Shown here piece by piece: positions 1 to 11,892 of a stretch of 64,000 nucleotides of DNA (its first letter is position 1; each line of letters opens with the position of its first letter). Origin of the DNA: Molossus alvarezi (lineage: Eukaryota; Chordata; Mammalia; Chiroptera; Molossidae); contig CM073898.1 in the NCBI GenBank assembly GCA_037176705.1, positions 26,582,488 to 26,646,487 of the forward strand, in the 5' to 3' direction. The translations under genes were made by a program, and so were the position numbers. The notes under the pieces are model-generated. The model ran no database searches. It was not told the origin of the DNA and saw only the letters and a list, made by a program, of their open reading frames with translations.

Positions 1-159
1 TTGCTATTGTACAAAGAGGCAAGCTCTGCTTACTCTGTGCTGTACGCATGCTCCATGTATAACCTCATTCAGCCCTCTTAGCCTTATGGAGCAGACATTA
101 TTCCTTTACAATTTGGGACATGCTGTTGGACTGAGAACAAGGATTCTGAAGCCAAATCT

Positions 160-830
160 GTTAGATTTCAGAGCACATTCTCAGTCTACACCCCACGGCC
201 CCTCCCGGGAGGCTCCTCCTTTCCTCTTGGTTCACGTCGCTCAGGAACTTTGCAACGGGTTCTCGCACACCACGTTCTCCTGTCAGGGGCCAAGGCTGGA
301 GAGGGTGTAGGCAGGCTGCTAACCCCTCCAGCTGGGCGCTGCTGGTGCGCCCAGATCCCACACTGCAGCCCAGTCGGACTCGCAGGGGCCGGAGAGTGAA
401 AGCCAAGCAGGACTACTCTTCATGGTCTTCCACACGGCATTATGAAGAGTTACGAGGAGCTGCTGCAGATGAACTTGGTTTGCTTTCCTTTTTCAAGGAC
501 AGGCTGCTGAGCAAGGAAAGTAAAGAACAGAGGCCGAGGCAGGAGAAAGCCGCCTACAGCTGAGCTGCTGCGGAGGACACCTGAGACGTGCTTTGGTGCC
601 GATCTGACTGCTGCACCCCTGGTGGTGAACAGCTGGCCACCGTGGGCGGGGTGTCGGTGGGGGGCACTGCCCCCCCACGCTGCAGGGCGAGTGACCCCGC
701 GCTGGCCCACAGCGCGAACCTGCTCACCTCCCCCTGGCCCGTGGTGCATGGCACACTGGACTTTCTGGGTGCCCCTCTCCGCGCAGAAACCCCAGCGTCC
801 TGGGTGGCACTCTGCCACAGTGCCGGAAGG
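160..830. other. GC-rich, CpG-containing patch in intron 11
   Basis: This stretch is clearly richer in G+C and CpG than the surrounding intron, peaking around 600-720. Open frames occur on both strands here, but none gives a peptide I recognise, and their overlap on both strands is what GC-rich non-coding DNA produces. It could be a decayed repeat or an intronic regulatory patch. Nothing in the sequence decides. Confidence 0.35.
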
Positions 831-1526
831 GAATGAGGTAGAAAATCAGATTCCAGGGTCCTCGGAACACCCACACCAGTCATTTTGCCTGAAATGGAGG
901 ACACGCTTGGGCCTGTTGGGATTTCCCCTCCCTCAAGCCATTTTCAATAGCTTATTGTGAACATCCCAAGGGAATTCTTGTAAGAATACTTTCCTGTTTG
1001 CAAATGCCTTTCTCTGGATTCCCTAAACATTAGTGGCCAAAGCGACTAGCTTGTCATGTAAATAAAACACATTTGGGGCGTCTTTGAGTCTGGCTGGTTT
1101 TATTTACCTGGGTCTTTTGTTTGTTTTCAGTTCAAACTCCATGTAAAAAAAATGTGGAAACACATGCAAATCCAAACCATTAACCTTAGCCCCACCAGAG
1201 ACGACTCCATTTTCCAAATGAAATGTGATGGGATCTCTGAAAATCACCTTCTATAGCTGCTTTGCTGTTTAATGCATAGAGCAACCCATCACATGCCCTA
1301 TTCTGGGCACTGTCGAGCCCGACCCTGAATGCTACGCCCACAACCTGCTTATGGCTGCACAAGGCCAAAGCCGTTCAAATGCCATTCCCCAAAGTACACC
1401 CACAAAAGAACTACTGCCACGGTTGCAATCATATTCAGAACTTAGCCTATTAAATACAAACATGGATAAATGAGATTTCCACTGTGATTGGCACAAACTA
1501 AGTCATATGACTATATATATATTATA

Positions 1527-1550
1527 TGTGTGTGTGTGTGTGTGTGTGTA
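1527..1550. repeat. (TG)n microsatellite
   Basis: A TG run of about 12 units directly follows an (AT)n stretch. Confidence 0.95.
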
Positions 1551-2479
1551 TCCCTACAAGTATGCTTCAGGCCAGATTTCTAATAGAATTTTCTTCTTTT
1601 AACTGCCACCTTGAATTCTAATAATTTTTAGATTACTCGTAGAGTCCTGCCTCCTCACCCATGACTGTAAATCAATAACAGGGAAGATCTGTTTGGAGGC
1701 AGTGTGGCTGGAATTGAAGAACACATCACAGAGTCAGGACATAACTGCTCTCTGTAGACCTGTCCTGAGTTCACCATCTGTAACCTTGGCCAAGGCATCC
1801 TGTTGGTATACAGGAATAGGTCGACACACTTCCCTTCCCTGCAAAAATTGTTTGTTTTTTTTTTACCTGACTTCCTCAAACCTGATAGGTACATAAAGAT
1901 GAAGCCTTAAACACGTCTTCTGTAAGAACAGTCCTGCAGGTGGCACATTTATGGATTGTCTAGAGCAAGGGTTTCACCGCAGACGATGTGTCTTATTCTT
2001 GACTCTTAGCATACTTTGGGGGCTGGCCATTAACTCTCAAGTGATTTGTGCTCAGGAACTGACTCCGACAGGGATTTAACTGAAGTGCAGCCTGAGGGGG
2101 CATGCTTACATCCCTCCAGCATCTGTGAGTACTGACCACATACGGGACGGAGCACAGGGTGCAGGCTTCGTGACGCAGTGAGAGAAGCCACGTCAAAGAG
2201 ACACCTTGGGCCCCGCTAACGATCTGTATGCTCTTGGGCATGACTCTTCACTTGTCGAGGTTCTGGTTTCAGCAGCTAGTATTTAGACTAGAACATCGCT
2301 AAGACTCCCCATAACTGTACTGGTTGGGGGCTGCACAGGATACAGCAAAAGATTCAATCCACAGATATGATTCGGTGTGCTTTTCCTTTTTTTGTAGGGG
2401 TTTGTCTGTGATCACCTTGCTTCATCAGAATCGACTAATAATAAACAGTATCTTCTCCTTTTAAAGAATGACCTAAATG

Positions 2480-2728
2480 GCCCTGGCCAGTTTGGCTCAG
2501 CGGTTAGAGCGTAGGCCTGTGGTCCTGAGAGACCCAGGTTCGGTTCTCGCTAAGGGCACGTATCTCAGTTGCAGTTTGTCCCTGGCCCTGGTCGGTCGTG
2601 TGGGTGGCAGCCACTCGATGTGTCCCTTTCACATCGATGTTTCTCTCTCTCTCTGTTCCTCTCTCTCCCTCCCACTCTACCTGAACAAAAAATGGAAAAA
2701 TGTTCTTGGGTGAGGGTAAAAAAAAAAA
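2480..2728 (+). mobile_element. VES SINE, young type, full length
   Basis: The element has a tRNA-like head (CCCTGGCCAGTTTGGCTCAG, A box TGGCTCAGCGG, B-box GGTTCGGTTCT), a (CT)n-rich middle and an end reading AACAAAAAATGGAAAAAT then an A run. The target duplication aaagaatgacctaaatg occurs at 2463-2479 and again at 2729-2745. Confidence 0.95.
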
Positions 2729-2828
2729 AAAGAATGACCTAAATGAAATATTTGAAGAATCGAGAAAGAAAGGTAGGTCTCCAGTTCTGAAGCTATTGTC
2801 ATTGATCAAATTATGGCAAAAAAAAAAA

Positions 2829-2849
2829 AGAGAGAGAGAGAGAGAGAGA
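2829..2849. repeat. (GA)n microsatellite after an A run
   Basis: A run of A leads into about ten GA units. Confidence 0.9.
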
Positions 2850-3027
2850 TTAAACCACACAGCACAGAGTCATTTAACTTCTAAAAATAGATGCAAAGTG
2901 TTGGCAAAATTATTTACTTCGAATCATATTGGCCATACTGGCCAGCCATCCACTTTCATGAGAGAAAACACGGAATGAATGGGAGCAGCGATGGCTGCGT
3001 TTCAAACACTGTGTGTCAATCAAGTTG

Positions 3028-3195
3028 GCACATCACTGGCACCAGAAATACTGGGAGAGCCTAGCTAAAAAATGATGATTTGGGGCTCCACCCTCAACCC
3101 ACTTAATCAGACTCCCTGAGGAAAGAGACACAGAAACGTGCATTTTAACAAGAGTCTTAGGGTATTTTGTACACCAAAGTTTGAGACCCAAAGCT
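3028..3195. mobile_element. MER5A-like hAT-Charlie fragment
   Basis: The segment resembles the MER5-type non-autonomous hAT pattern: a cac/tcac-xx-tgg start, gctccaccctcaacccactt in the middle, and caaagtttgagaccc at the end, close to the family terminus. Edges are approximate. Confidence 0.5.
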
Positions 3196-4167
3196 CTAAG
3201 ACATGGAAATAGATGCTCTTGCTCCAAGTGCCCACAGTTCGGGGGCCTTGCTGGGATGAAGAGGTCCTTCAGTTCTAGGGAGGCAGCTGATTGGGGGAGG
3301 TAAGGAGCAGCTGATTCTCTGGGAGACAGTGACGCCTTCGGACATAGTGGTCATTTGTTCATGAAACAACTTGGGTGGGCTGGTGGAGGAGCTGGCACTG
3401 CTATTTCCGAAGTCCTCCCACTCAAGTTATGTTTTGCTTATTTTTTTTTAAAACTCTGTTCCAGCATGTGTACTATGAAAGGCCAAGGGAGAAGGTCAAT
3501 TATTAAGTTAGTTGAATTGTGGCTCTTCCACTTGCCAGGTAAGAAGCTTACCTACGTTATAGGGTTTCAAAGGAAATGTGAGAACATGAACAGCACTCGG
3601 AATCCACTTAATGAATGCTGAATATTATTTGCTATTTTTATAATACATCAGAGCCAGATCCCAAGAGAACCAATCTGTGGTAAGGAATTCTGACTTGACA
3701 TAATGATTCTAAACTTCTGGGGAGTTTTAACACCCTTTACAGATGTATTGACTTTATGGTCTTCTGCATTTAAAAATATAGTAGAGCATAAAATTGTTCT
3801 TAAAAATCAAAGAGATTCTTTATTTTGAAAATTCTGTATAATGCAGGCCATAAAAAGTCAAGATCTACTGATTTAAGGCCCCAATGTTACCGTGGCTGAA
3901 AGGCAGGAGTCTGCTTTAATGGTGCGTGTAACCTCTCCCTGTGCCTTCTTCTCTTCTGTGCACTCTTGTCTTGCCCTTTAACAATTCACATGGACATATT
4001 ACTTATTTATGTGCTAATTGTTCTGCTGTCACTGGGGACCTTAACAAGCTTTTGCCTTTAGTTGTGTTACTTATTTACCCAAGTAAGTATGAAAATCACA
4101 CTCCCTCACTACGTGCACACACTCGCTTCACGGGCTTATGAAAAAGAGTCCTTGTTCGGCTTCCGAG

Positions 4168-4396
4168 TTTTTTTTTGTTTTTTCAATTATTTTTCCTTTA
4201 TTGATTTTAGAGAGAGAGGAAGTGAGAGGGAGAGATAGAAACATCAATGAGAGAGAACATCGACTGGCTGCCTCCTGCATGCCCCACACTGGGGATCGGG
4301 CCCACAGCCTGGGCATGTGCCCTGACCGGGAATAGAACTGGTGACCTCTTGGTGCATGGGTCGACGCTCAACCACTGAGCCACAGCGGCTGGATCC
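4168..4396 (-). mobile_element. VES SINE, older type
   Basis: In minus orientation there is a T run, GATTTTAGAGAGAGAGGAAG, ACATCGACTGGCTGCCTCCTG and a tRNA-like head ending near GAGCCACAGCGGCTGG. Divergence is higher than in the young copies and no clear target duplication was found. Confidence 0.85.
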
Positions 4397-4661
4397 AAGT
4401 GAGGTTTAAGACATCAGGGAATTATAGATGCTAGATTGATTAATGACCAGTTAGGGGAGGGATTGTAAAAACTGAAAAAGGGAAACACATTTAAGATTTC
4501 TACCCATAAAAGTTGTCCCTGAAGAGAAGGAAAAAGGAATGGAGACAGTGACATGACTTATTTTTAGAAAAGAAGGAAACAGCAGGTAAGTAAAAAGCTC
4601 AAGAGAACTCATGTTGGCAGATCAGAACACCTGTTTCTGCTCATTTTTGTCCCCAGCTGCA

Positions 4662-5045
4662 AATCAGAGTCACCAGGGCAACTTATGAAAAATACCAACT
4701 TGCTAGCCACACCCCAAGTTTCTGCTTCATTGTCTGGGATGGGTCTGAGCACTGTTTTTTTTTTTTTTTTTTTTTTAGATAGTCATTTTTAATTAATATA
4801 TGCTTTTTAAAATTTATTTTTAGAGAAAGAAGAAGAGAGAGATAAATATCAATGTGAGAAACATCAATTGGCTGCCTCCTGCATGCTCCCTACCAGGGGT
4901 CAAGCCCACAGCCCGGGCATGTGCCCTGATTGGATTTGAACCAGCAACCGTTCAGCGCAGGAGCGACACCCAACCAAGCCGCACTGGCCAGGGCAGCACT
5001 GGTGTTTTCTAAAGCTCCCCCAACCAGATTGAGACCCACTAACAA
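4662..5045. mobile_element. MER5A-like hAT fragment split by a VES SINE
   Basis: The left part (4662-4754: tcagagtcaccagggcaact, then the cacaccccaagtttctg block) and the right part (4995-5045: ttctaaagctcccc, then gagacccac) read as one MER5A-type element interrupted by the SINE at 4755-4994. Confidence 0.6.
4755..4994 (-). mobile_element. VES SINE nested in MER5A
   Basis: A T run is followed by AGAGAGATAAATATCAATGTGA, the GGCTGCCTCCTGCATGC block and the reversed tRNA head ending CGCACTGGCCAGGGC. A short target duplication agcactg occurs at 4748-4754 and 4995-5001. Confidence 0.9.
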
Positions 5046-5569
5046 ACCACTCACAGCCCTGATTCCATTATCTGTATGAGGACAAGGCACCTCCCTGTAT
5101 GGAATAGTTCCGACACGGAGCAACAGAACACAACCATTCTTTTTATAGAAACACAACTTATTTTTCATTTTGATATATAGTAACTCGAATTCACTTTGCA
5201 GAGTTTCCCCTGGGAATTAGGTTTCCTATTATGAATAAAAAATCCCAGTATATTTTAAATTTAACGAAAAAGATAAATTCCAATTAAAAGAGAAAAATAA
5301 CAGGGATGTTTTCCTCTCAGGGAATACAAGGTGGAGAAAAAAATAAGCACAAACCAACAGTGCTATTGATTCTGCCTTCCAAACTGTAATTTCATAGATA
5401 TTCTAAAAAAAAAAAAAAAAAACCCAAAAGATAATACTCTACTCCTCTCTTAAACATACCCAGAATGGGCTTACTTTTTAGTATGATATTCACAGATGCT
5501 CAAGAGAGGATCCAAATTTTTCCTTCCTTGATCACACCCCAAGCTTCATAGGGTCCATTAAAATTTTTT

Positions 5570-5767
5570 CTTTTTTTTTTTGTATTTTTCTTTTTTATTA
5601 ATTTATTTTTGTTACAGATGCTTCTCCTTTTCCCCCCATTGACACCCTCCTCCTCATTTCCTCCCACCCCATCCCAGCTTTGTTGTCTATGTTCACCGAT
5701 TACGTATACATGCACATAAGCTCTGTGGTTTATCCCTTCCCTCCCACCAACCCAAATCCCTGGTTCT
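5570..5767 (-). mobile_element. Bat-type L1 3'-end fragment, antisense tail
   Basis: A T-rich start (reversed A tail) is followed by TTATTTTTGTTACAGATG, a C/T-rich block and GTCTATGTTCACCGATTACG. The same arrangement recurs at 16108-16340, which marks it as a repeat family. I assign it to L1 3' UTR from memory. A VES SINE sits at its far end. Confidence 0.6.
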
Positions 5768-5985
5768 GCCCAGCCAGTGTGGCTCAGTGGTTGAGTGTCA
5801 ACCCCTGCACTAAGAGGTCGCCGGTTCGACTCCAGGTTAGGGCACATGCCCAGGCTGTGGGCAAAACCCCCAGTGGGGGCCATGCAGGAAGCGGCCAATT
5901 GATGTTCTCTCTCATCGATGTTTCTCTCTCTCTCCCTCTCCCTTCATTTGTCTCTAAAAATAAATGAGAAAAAAAAATGTTTTTT
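5768..5985 (+). mobile_element. VES SINE, older type, at the end of an L1 fragment
   Basis: The head reads GCCCAGCCAGTGTGGCTCAG with B-box GGTTCGACTCC, then a CATGCAGGAAGCGGCCAATT block, a (CT)n run and AAAAATAAATGAG before A-rich sequence. The target duplication aatccctggttct / aatccttggttct occurs at 5755-5767 and 5986-5998. Confidence 0.92.
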
Positions 5986-6639
5986 AATCCTTGGTTCTAA
6001 TACTTTGATGTCAACAAAAACATTTTACACCTTCGAAAGAACTCTGAGTTTATCTAAGATGGTACTTATTCTATTCAACTGCTTGGTCTCTTGTTCCCCC
6101 TCCCGATCGTGGTCCAAAAAGCTGGGTGTGGAGCAAGGAAGCAGTGTTCTGACCTGGTTTTCTCTGGAGACCTGGATGAACGAGGTTCTTAGGGGACCAC
6201 ATTCTGTATGCCCCAGCAAATCTGGTACCTTCACTTTGGGAATCTTGCTGGTCTATTCCCTCAAACCCCTCCAAAAAAAGCTTATGCAAATTATAGTGGT
6301 GCAAGTTCCAATGTGTACCGAATGGAGTAAGGGGTACGAGGTTGACTCACTGACTTGAGTGAAGTCTCCTGACTCTGGTCAACAAGGTGAACAGGCAGCG
6401 GGACGATGAGCAGTTCCTAGTTGGTCCACATGAATTAATCATTGTTCTGGGCATGGAGATATTTAGTAAGCTGAGGCCACTGTAAGAGGCTGATTTGGTC
6501 TGGTCACCTGAATGTGTGTGACTCTGTGGGTAAGCACTCTTGTCACTGAAGAAGGCCAGTCCTATTACTGTGGCCTCAATAACGTATCTAGTTATGGCAG
6601 TAGGGAGACTAAGCTATGGAATAGAACCTGATCCTAATC

Positions 6640-7035
6640 CCATTACCCATGTATTGGCTATGTGACTTCAGGATAACTAACCTCCCTAAGCTGTTTTTTT
6701 TTTTATCCTCATCCAAGGACATTTTTCCATTTTTTGTTCAGATAGAGTGGGAGGGAGAGAGAGGAAGAGAGAGAGAGAGAAACATTGATGTGAAAGGGAC
6801 ATCGAGTGGCTGCCACCCACATGACCAACCAGGACCGGGGACAAATTGCAACCAAGGCACGTGCCCTTAGCGGGAACCGAACCCGGGTCTCTCTGGACCG
6901 CAGGTCAATACTCTAACCGCTGAGCAAAACCGGCCAGTGCTCCCTAAGCTTTTGATATCTCATCTGTAAAATATGGAAAACAAATGTCCCCATTTATGTG
7001 GCTATAAAGATGACTAAAAGAAGTAATGCAAAAAG
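6640..7035 (+). mobile_element. MIR SINE interrupted by a VES SINE
   Basis: 6640-6692 carries the MIR core (gtgacttcaggataactaac, then ctccctaagct). After the VES insertion the match resumes at 6940 with ctccctaagcttttgatatc and ctcatctgtaaaatatgg. The duplicated 11 nt at the junctions are the VES target site. Confidence 0.75.
6693..6939 (-). mobile_element. VES SINE, young type, nested in MIR
   Basis: Reversed young VES: T run, ATCCTCATCCAAGGACATTT, TTTTTTGTTCAGATAGAGTG and head ending GAGCAAAACCGGCCAGTG. The target duplication ctccctaagct occurs at 6682-6692 and 6940-6950. Confidence 0.95.
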
Positions 7036-7244
7036 GCTTAGCATTATATCTGAAGAAAACAGGTGTACAACAAATATTACCTTTTATATTTCAGATTCTT
7101 CTGATGACAAAGGAAATGTTAATGATATTAAAATGTTCATTATGGTTTCCTTGGCTAGGTGATTTAGGGTTAATAAATCTTTTTGCAAGATTATGGGAGA
7201 ATATGTTTGTCCTTGGTGTCCAAAAATGAGGGTGGTGATAAGGA

Positions 7245-7369
7245 CAAAAACAATAGTTAATATTTATGAGCTTATTATATATGGATTCTCACTTAATCCA
7301 TGAAATAACTGGATGAAGTAGGTACTATTATTGTCCCCATTTTATAGATGAGAAAACTGAATCCCAGAG
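7245..7369 (-). mobile_element. MIR fragment
   Basis: The reversed MIR pattern reads aatatttatgagcttattat, then tcccattttatag-atgagaaaactgaatccca (cc-at-tttata-gatgag-aaactga core). It abuts the MER2-type element. Confidence 0.7.
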
Positions 7370-7371
7370 TA

Positions 7372-7875
7372 TAGTAGTCCCCCCTTATCTGTAGGGGATA
7401 CTTCCAAGACCCCCAACAGATGCCTGAAATGGCAGATAGTATAGTATATATACTGTATTCTTTCCCTATGTATACATACCTAGGATAAAATTTAATGTAT
7501 AAATTAGGTACAATTTATGAACAATATAGTGTGACAAAAGTTATGCACATGACTTTGGAGCCATTATTAAGTAAGATAAGGGTACTTGAACACAAGCACT
7601 GTGATACCATGCCAATGGATCTGATAAACAAGACGGCTGCTAAGTGACTAATGGGCGGGGAGCCTTTACCGTGTAGACACGCTGAACCAAGGGGTTCTTC
7701 ATAACCTGGGTGAAAGGGGGCGAGATGGCATGAGAATTCATCGTGCTACTCAGAATGGCGTGCGATGTAAAACTTAAAAATTGTTTCTTTCTGGGATAAT
7801 CCTTTTACTATTTTGACTGTGAATGACCACGGGTAGTGAAACCATGGAGAACAAAATGGATAAGGGGGACTCCTG
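7372..7875. mobile_element. MER2-type Tigger DNA transposon (non-autonomous), both ends present
   Basis: The left terminus tagtagtccccccttatctg and right terminus ggataagggggactcctg are inverted copies of each other, flanked by TA at 7370-7371 and 7876-7877 as expected for Tc1/mariner insertions. Internal blocks such as ggatacttccaagaccccca and gctaagtgactaatgggcgg match MER2-type Tigger elements as I recall them. Confidence 0.85.
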
Positions 7876-9399
7876 TACAAGAAAATGTTCCAAAGTTGTA
7901 TAGCCAGTAAGAGGTGAAACGAGGATTCAGACCACAGGAGGGTGGCTTTAGCTGGCGATCATGTTGTTGACCACACGTACGTGGGGTGTTGACTGGGACC
8001 TTGTGCTCGAGACAATGTGCATAATGGGTGTTGACAAAGACTAGAAAACTGACACATCTCAATTTGAAAACGAACAAAGAGTTCAAAGAAAATATCCAGA
8101 AAATTCATCATATTCAACTCTGATTATAACTGTACAATGTTAAAACAGCTGATGATTTGAAAGGAAAGGAATAAATTGTTCTCTATAGAAACATCAGCCT
8201 GACTCCTTTAGCAAAATATTATAATCACATGGATCAGAAACATGAAGAAGGGGCTATTTTCTTGGAAGTCCTCTTGTTCTGCTCGAACAATATTCAAGAT
8301 CATTGACTGATACAATTTTTTGATGCCTTAGTTCCTGGCTTCTCCTGACATTACATTTACACTGTCTTCCTAGCACATAAAAATAGGCTTGAACGAACCT
8401 AGTTTGAAAATAGCATCGAGTTTTTTATATTTTAAATTTTGAGCTATAATTTGATTACTTCTATAATAAACCTTTATTTTAACAATACCAAGTCCATGAG
8501 GATAAAACAATGGGTAGGACTTAGTTACACAACATTTTGCTAATTTTGAAAAGGGGAAAAGGAAGGGCAGCTATGGGGCTGAAGTAGCTGAATTAATTGT
8601 CATTTTCCGAAGCCAAGTGGTCAGTTATTAGACAACCAAAAGTCACTTCTCGCCTCAGAAACAATCCGCGGCTGCCTTGCGCAAACCAGTGTCCTCCAGC
8701 TTGCTTCTCCTTCCTTCCCACTAACCTGTCTCTCTCTGTCTCTCTCTTCACCCTCCTTAGAGTTGAAGCCTGCTTCTTTCTTCTATGCTTTGTTCTATTT
8801 ATGGGACATCCATATCCTATCTGAATCTTCTCAAATCCTCTTCCTCTTTTTTACAAGTCCTGCATTAGAAATGGTAGAGCCATCGGACCCAAGCCAGGCT
8901 AGAGCTAGAGGCAGCTGGGAAGGATCTGATAGAAAAATCAGGAGAGAATTAAAAAAGACCCCCCCCCCGCCCACTCTCACCTCCAGGTAGCCTTAAAGAG
9001 CGACAAAGGACTCGAATGGGGTGGCGCTAAGTCTATGGATCCGGACAATACACTGTAGACACCCAACATGTGCCTTTGCCCTGTGAATAGTTACGCGGTT
9101 ATTTATTCCCCATACACGTCCTCCCTTTGAAGGGACTGCTGTGCATTGTAAGTGCAGGGATACATGAACACTATTAAAAGGAGGCAAATAGGTGCAACTC
9201 AAGCAGAAACTAGCCCTGCATAAAACTTCGACCTGGCACTGGAGGCAGCAGGTGACACCTAGGGACAGGGGAGGTTTGCGGGGTTCCGGAAAGGTATGAG
9301 AATTCTTGCATTTCTGCTTCAACCTTGCCTTGCCTCGGTGTAGAATGTGCCCCATTCACTCATTCCTGTGGCTTAGTCATGTGGTGCAAAAACCATACG

Positions 9400-9900
9400 T
9401 GTCTATCAAAAGTCTTAAAAATCCACAAAATCTGTGGTCCAGCAATCCTACTTCTGAAGATTTAGAAATCATTGAACCAGTGTGAAAGTTTATACATGGG
9501 GGTGGTAAGGACAGAGTTTTTATGTTAGAGAGAAATTAGAAACAAACTGTCCATTACTTTTGGTAAAATAAAGTGCAATTTCATGTAACAGTGCAGTTGG
9601 TAAAATCATGATGTAAGGGACACTAACAAAGCAAATATTTCACAACGTACTGCTAAGTGAAAAAGCAGTTGATATAATTATACCTAGTTTGAGTTTATTA
9701 AAAAGTGGATAAATATTTTATATGTCTTTGTAAACAAATTTGTGTGCAATTTATTTAAATTTCCCAGGATTGTAAAATTTGAAAGATAGATACAAGAATG
9801 CAAACGAATGGTGGGGCTTGCCTGATTTCTTTTTTTACTCTCTGCTTGTTACAAAGAGATTTTCTCTTATTTAAAAAGAAGGTATTATTTATGATACGTT
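9400..9900 (+). mobile_element. Old L1 3'-region fragment
   Basis: The wording matches the old mammalian L1 3' UTR: cagcaatcctacttctgaag, attagaaacaaactgtccat and ctgctaagtgaaaaagcag, with further degenerate matches downstream. Edges are approximate. Confidence 0.65.
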
Positions 9901-10599
9901 ATTAAAGGTTATTAAATATACATTTTAAAGTAGTCTTACATAAATGACTGGGTCTGTCTGGGAAGGGATGAAGGGTTGATTTTAGCCCTTTCTGGTCGTT
10001 TCAGAAGTCATGTCAATGGTAGATGTATACTTCGTGGAAGGCATCATACATACTACATACAGGGTAGGTGTGTTCCAAATGGTGTAAAGTGTGAGGAGAG
10101 CATTTCCTGGGCATCAGGGATGGCTTAGGGTCTGGAGTCAGGAAGGTGCCTGGGACAGGCCATAAAGTGGAACAAGAATTCTTCCAAAAAACACACTTCA
10201 CTGATTGTAAAAGTTTGCCCAGGACGGGCTATGAGGGAAGATGTTTGCTTGTCTAAGTTTCCTGCCCACCACTCCTGTCAAGCAATGAGGGACTGCACAG
10301 CAAAGCCAAAACCCTCTCTTAATTTTGTATTTTGTGTTACAGCAACATTATATTTTATTTACTAACAGTATGTCTTACTGGCTTTAACTCACAATTGCTT
10401 TGCGTATTCACTTGATCTGATACATACTTTCTGCGAACTTGTTAAGAGATCTGTGCCCTTGAGATGTCTGGGAAGGGGTGTAATACCCAAGTCTTTCATC
10501 ACTTGTATGTGGGCTCTCCGTGGAGATGTTATTTGTAATGCAAAACCAGGAAACCAGGTGTGGGACTCTATCCAAGCTGCTAAGAATATGCTATGAGGC

Positions 10600-10680
10600 T
10601 GAGCCCTAGTGTCAAGTTTTGTCCTTGTCTGTCTCCCAGGCACCTAGCACAACTCTAAGTAGATACTTAATAAAAGTCAT
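10600..10680 (+). mobile_element. L2-like 3' end fragment
   Basis: The short segment gtctgtctcccaggcaccta, then agcacaactctaagtaga and taataaaagt, resembles the L2 terminus. Confidence 0.45.
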
Positions 10681-10734
10681 TTGACAATATCTCTTATTTT
10701 TACAATATCCTAATTTTTAGAGCCCTGCCACAGA

Positions 10735-10895
10735 TGTCATATTATCTGCTTTTCTTGACATTTGAGATGAACGGTCCCATCAGCCTCATTTTGTCAGGGG
10801 AGGAAACCGAAGCTCCCAGGGGTCAGACGGAATTTGAGCGAGGTGGGATTATAATCCACATTCTGTTACCCTGATGCCCAAGTCCTTACGCTGAA
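10735..10895 (-). mobile_element. MIR fragment
   Basis: The reversed MIR core is visible as cctcattttgtcaggggagg, then aaaccgaagctccc and gtcagacgg; degenerate. Confidence 0.55.
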
Positions 10896-11619
10896 GGCTC
10901 ATTTTCAGGATCCTTCATCAAATCCTGTTCTTGCCAGATATCACCCCATGCCCTGGATCTGATAACATAACTTAAATTGCCTAACTTTCAGGGTTGCTGT
11001 GGATACCAAAGAGGTGAATTGTACAAATGTACTTTTTAAACAATGAAGCTCTGCAAATGTGGTTATTGTTGCAACACTGCTAGCGTTAAATGCAAATGCT
11101 CTACCTTTATGGGATCATCTCAGTCACTGATGCTTTAATGTGGATCATTTGCTGAATATTCCAAAGTCATAACTAACCTGGAATATTTAGATGGGGAGAA
11201 CAGGTGTTGTGGACAAAAACCCAGGGCACTGGGTACTAGCTAGTAAGGAGAGTGGAGGCTATATAAACATCCCAGCTGCCAGAGAAGGAAAACACCAAGC
11301 ACATTAAGTCCTCACTTAGGGTCATCAATAGGTTCTTGGGACTTTGGCAAGACAACATGAGGAAACCAATTTTACCATAGGCTAATTGATAGAAACAAGA
11401 GTTAAGTTCCTGAGGCATCTCATCAACGTTACAATGAAATTACTTAGAACGAAAGGACATTATTCAAGGACCTGATGTAATTCAAAGGCATTATTGTTTG
11501 AAGTGGAACCCAGAAAAAGTAACATTTTCACATAGTTTCTAAGATTAGACTTGCCTGAGTAAGTTTGCATCGGGAGAACCAGAGGTCTGAGTAATTAGGT
11601 AATTGGCCAAAGATTAGTG

Positions 11620-11892
11620 GTACAAGCAGTCACACCACCCTATTAAAACTCCTCTCCATGTATACACATTCTATTCCATGATTCCATAATCCTGTTTTAT
11701 TGCACAATGTTCATCCTCATTGCTATCTGAAATTGTGTCATGTTTTTAAGTATCTGTCTCCTCCCTCTGGAGTGTGAACTTCATGGTGTTAAACATAAAC
11801 TGTTTATCTCTCCACCTCCACCTACCATGTAGATCAGGGCCTAGTACCTAGCAGGTGCTCATGAAATGTTTGTTGAATGTAAATGAAAACCA
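11620..11892 (+). mobile_element. L2 3' end
   Basis: L2-type 3' sequence: ccctctggagtgtgaacttc, then tagatcagggcctagtacct, gcaggtgctcatgaaatgtt and tgttgaatgtaaatgaa at the terminus. Confidence 0.75.

Noticed and set aside
450..960. Several overlapping ORFs on both strands
   Set aside because: Overlap in many frames reflects the low stop frequency of GC-rich DNA; no peptide is recognisable and no exon 12 motif is present.
2480..2560. tRNA-like sequences with A and B boxes at the head of each VES copy
   Set aside because: They are SINE promoters derived from a tRNA and followed by the SINE body; they do not have the conserved structure of a functional tRNA gene.
2477..2713. Open frames reading ALASLAQRLERRP and similar, recurring in plus or minus orientation at 2477, 16732, 19515, 27186, 40551, 43945 and 60725
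   Set aside because: They are translations of the VES SINE tRNA-like head and body, not proteins; they recur only because the SINE recurs.
5500..5898. Minus-strand ORF of 132 codons
   Set aside because: It runs through an L1 3'-end fragment and a VES SINE and so is repeat-derived.
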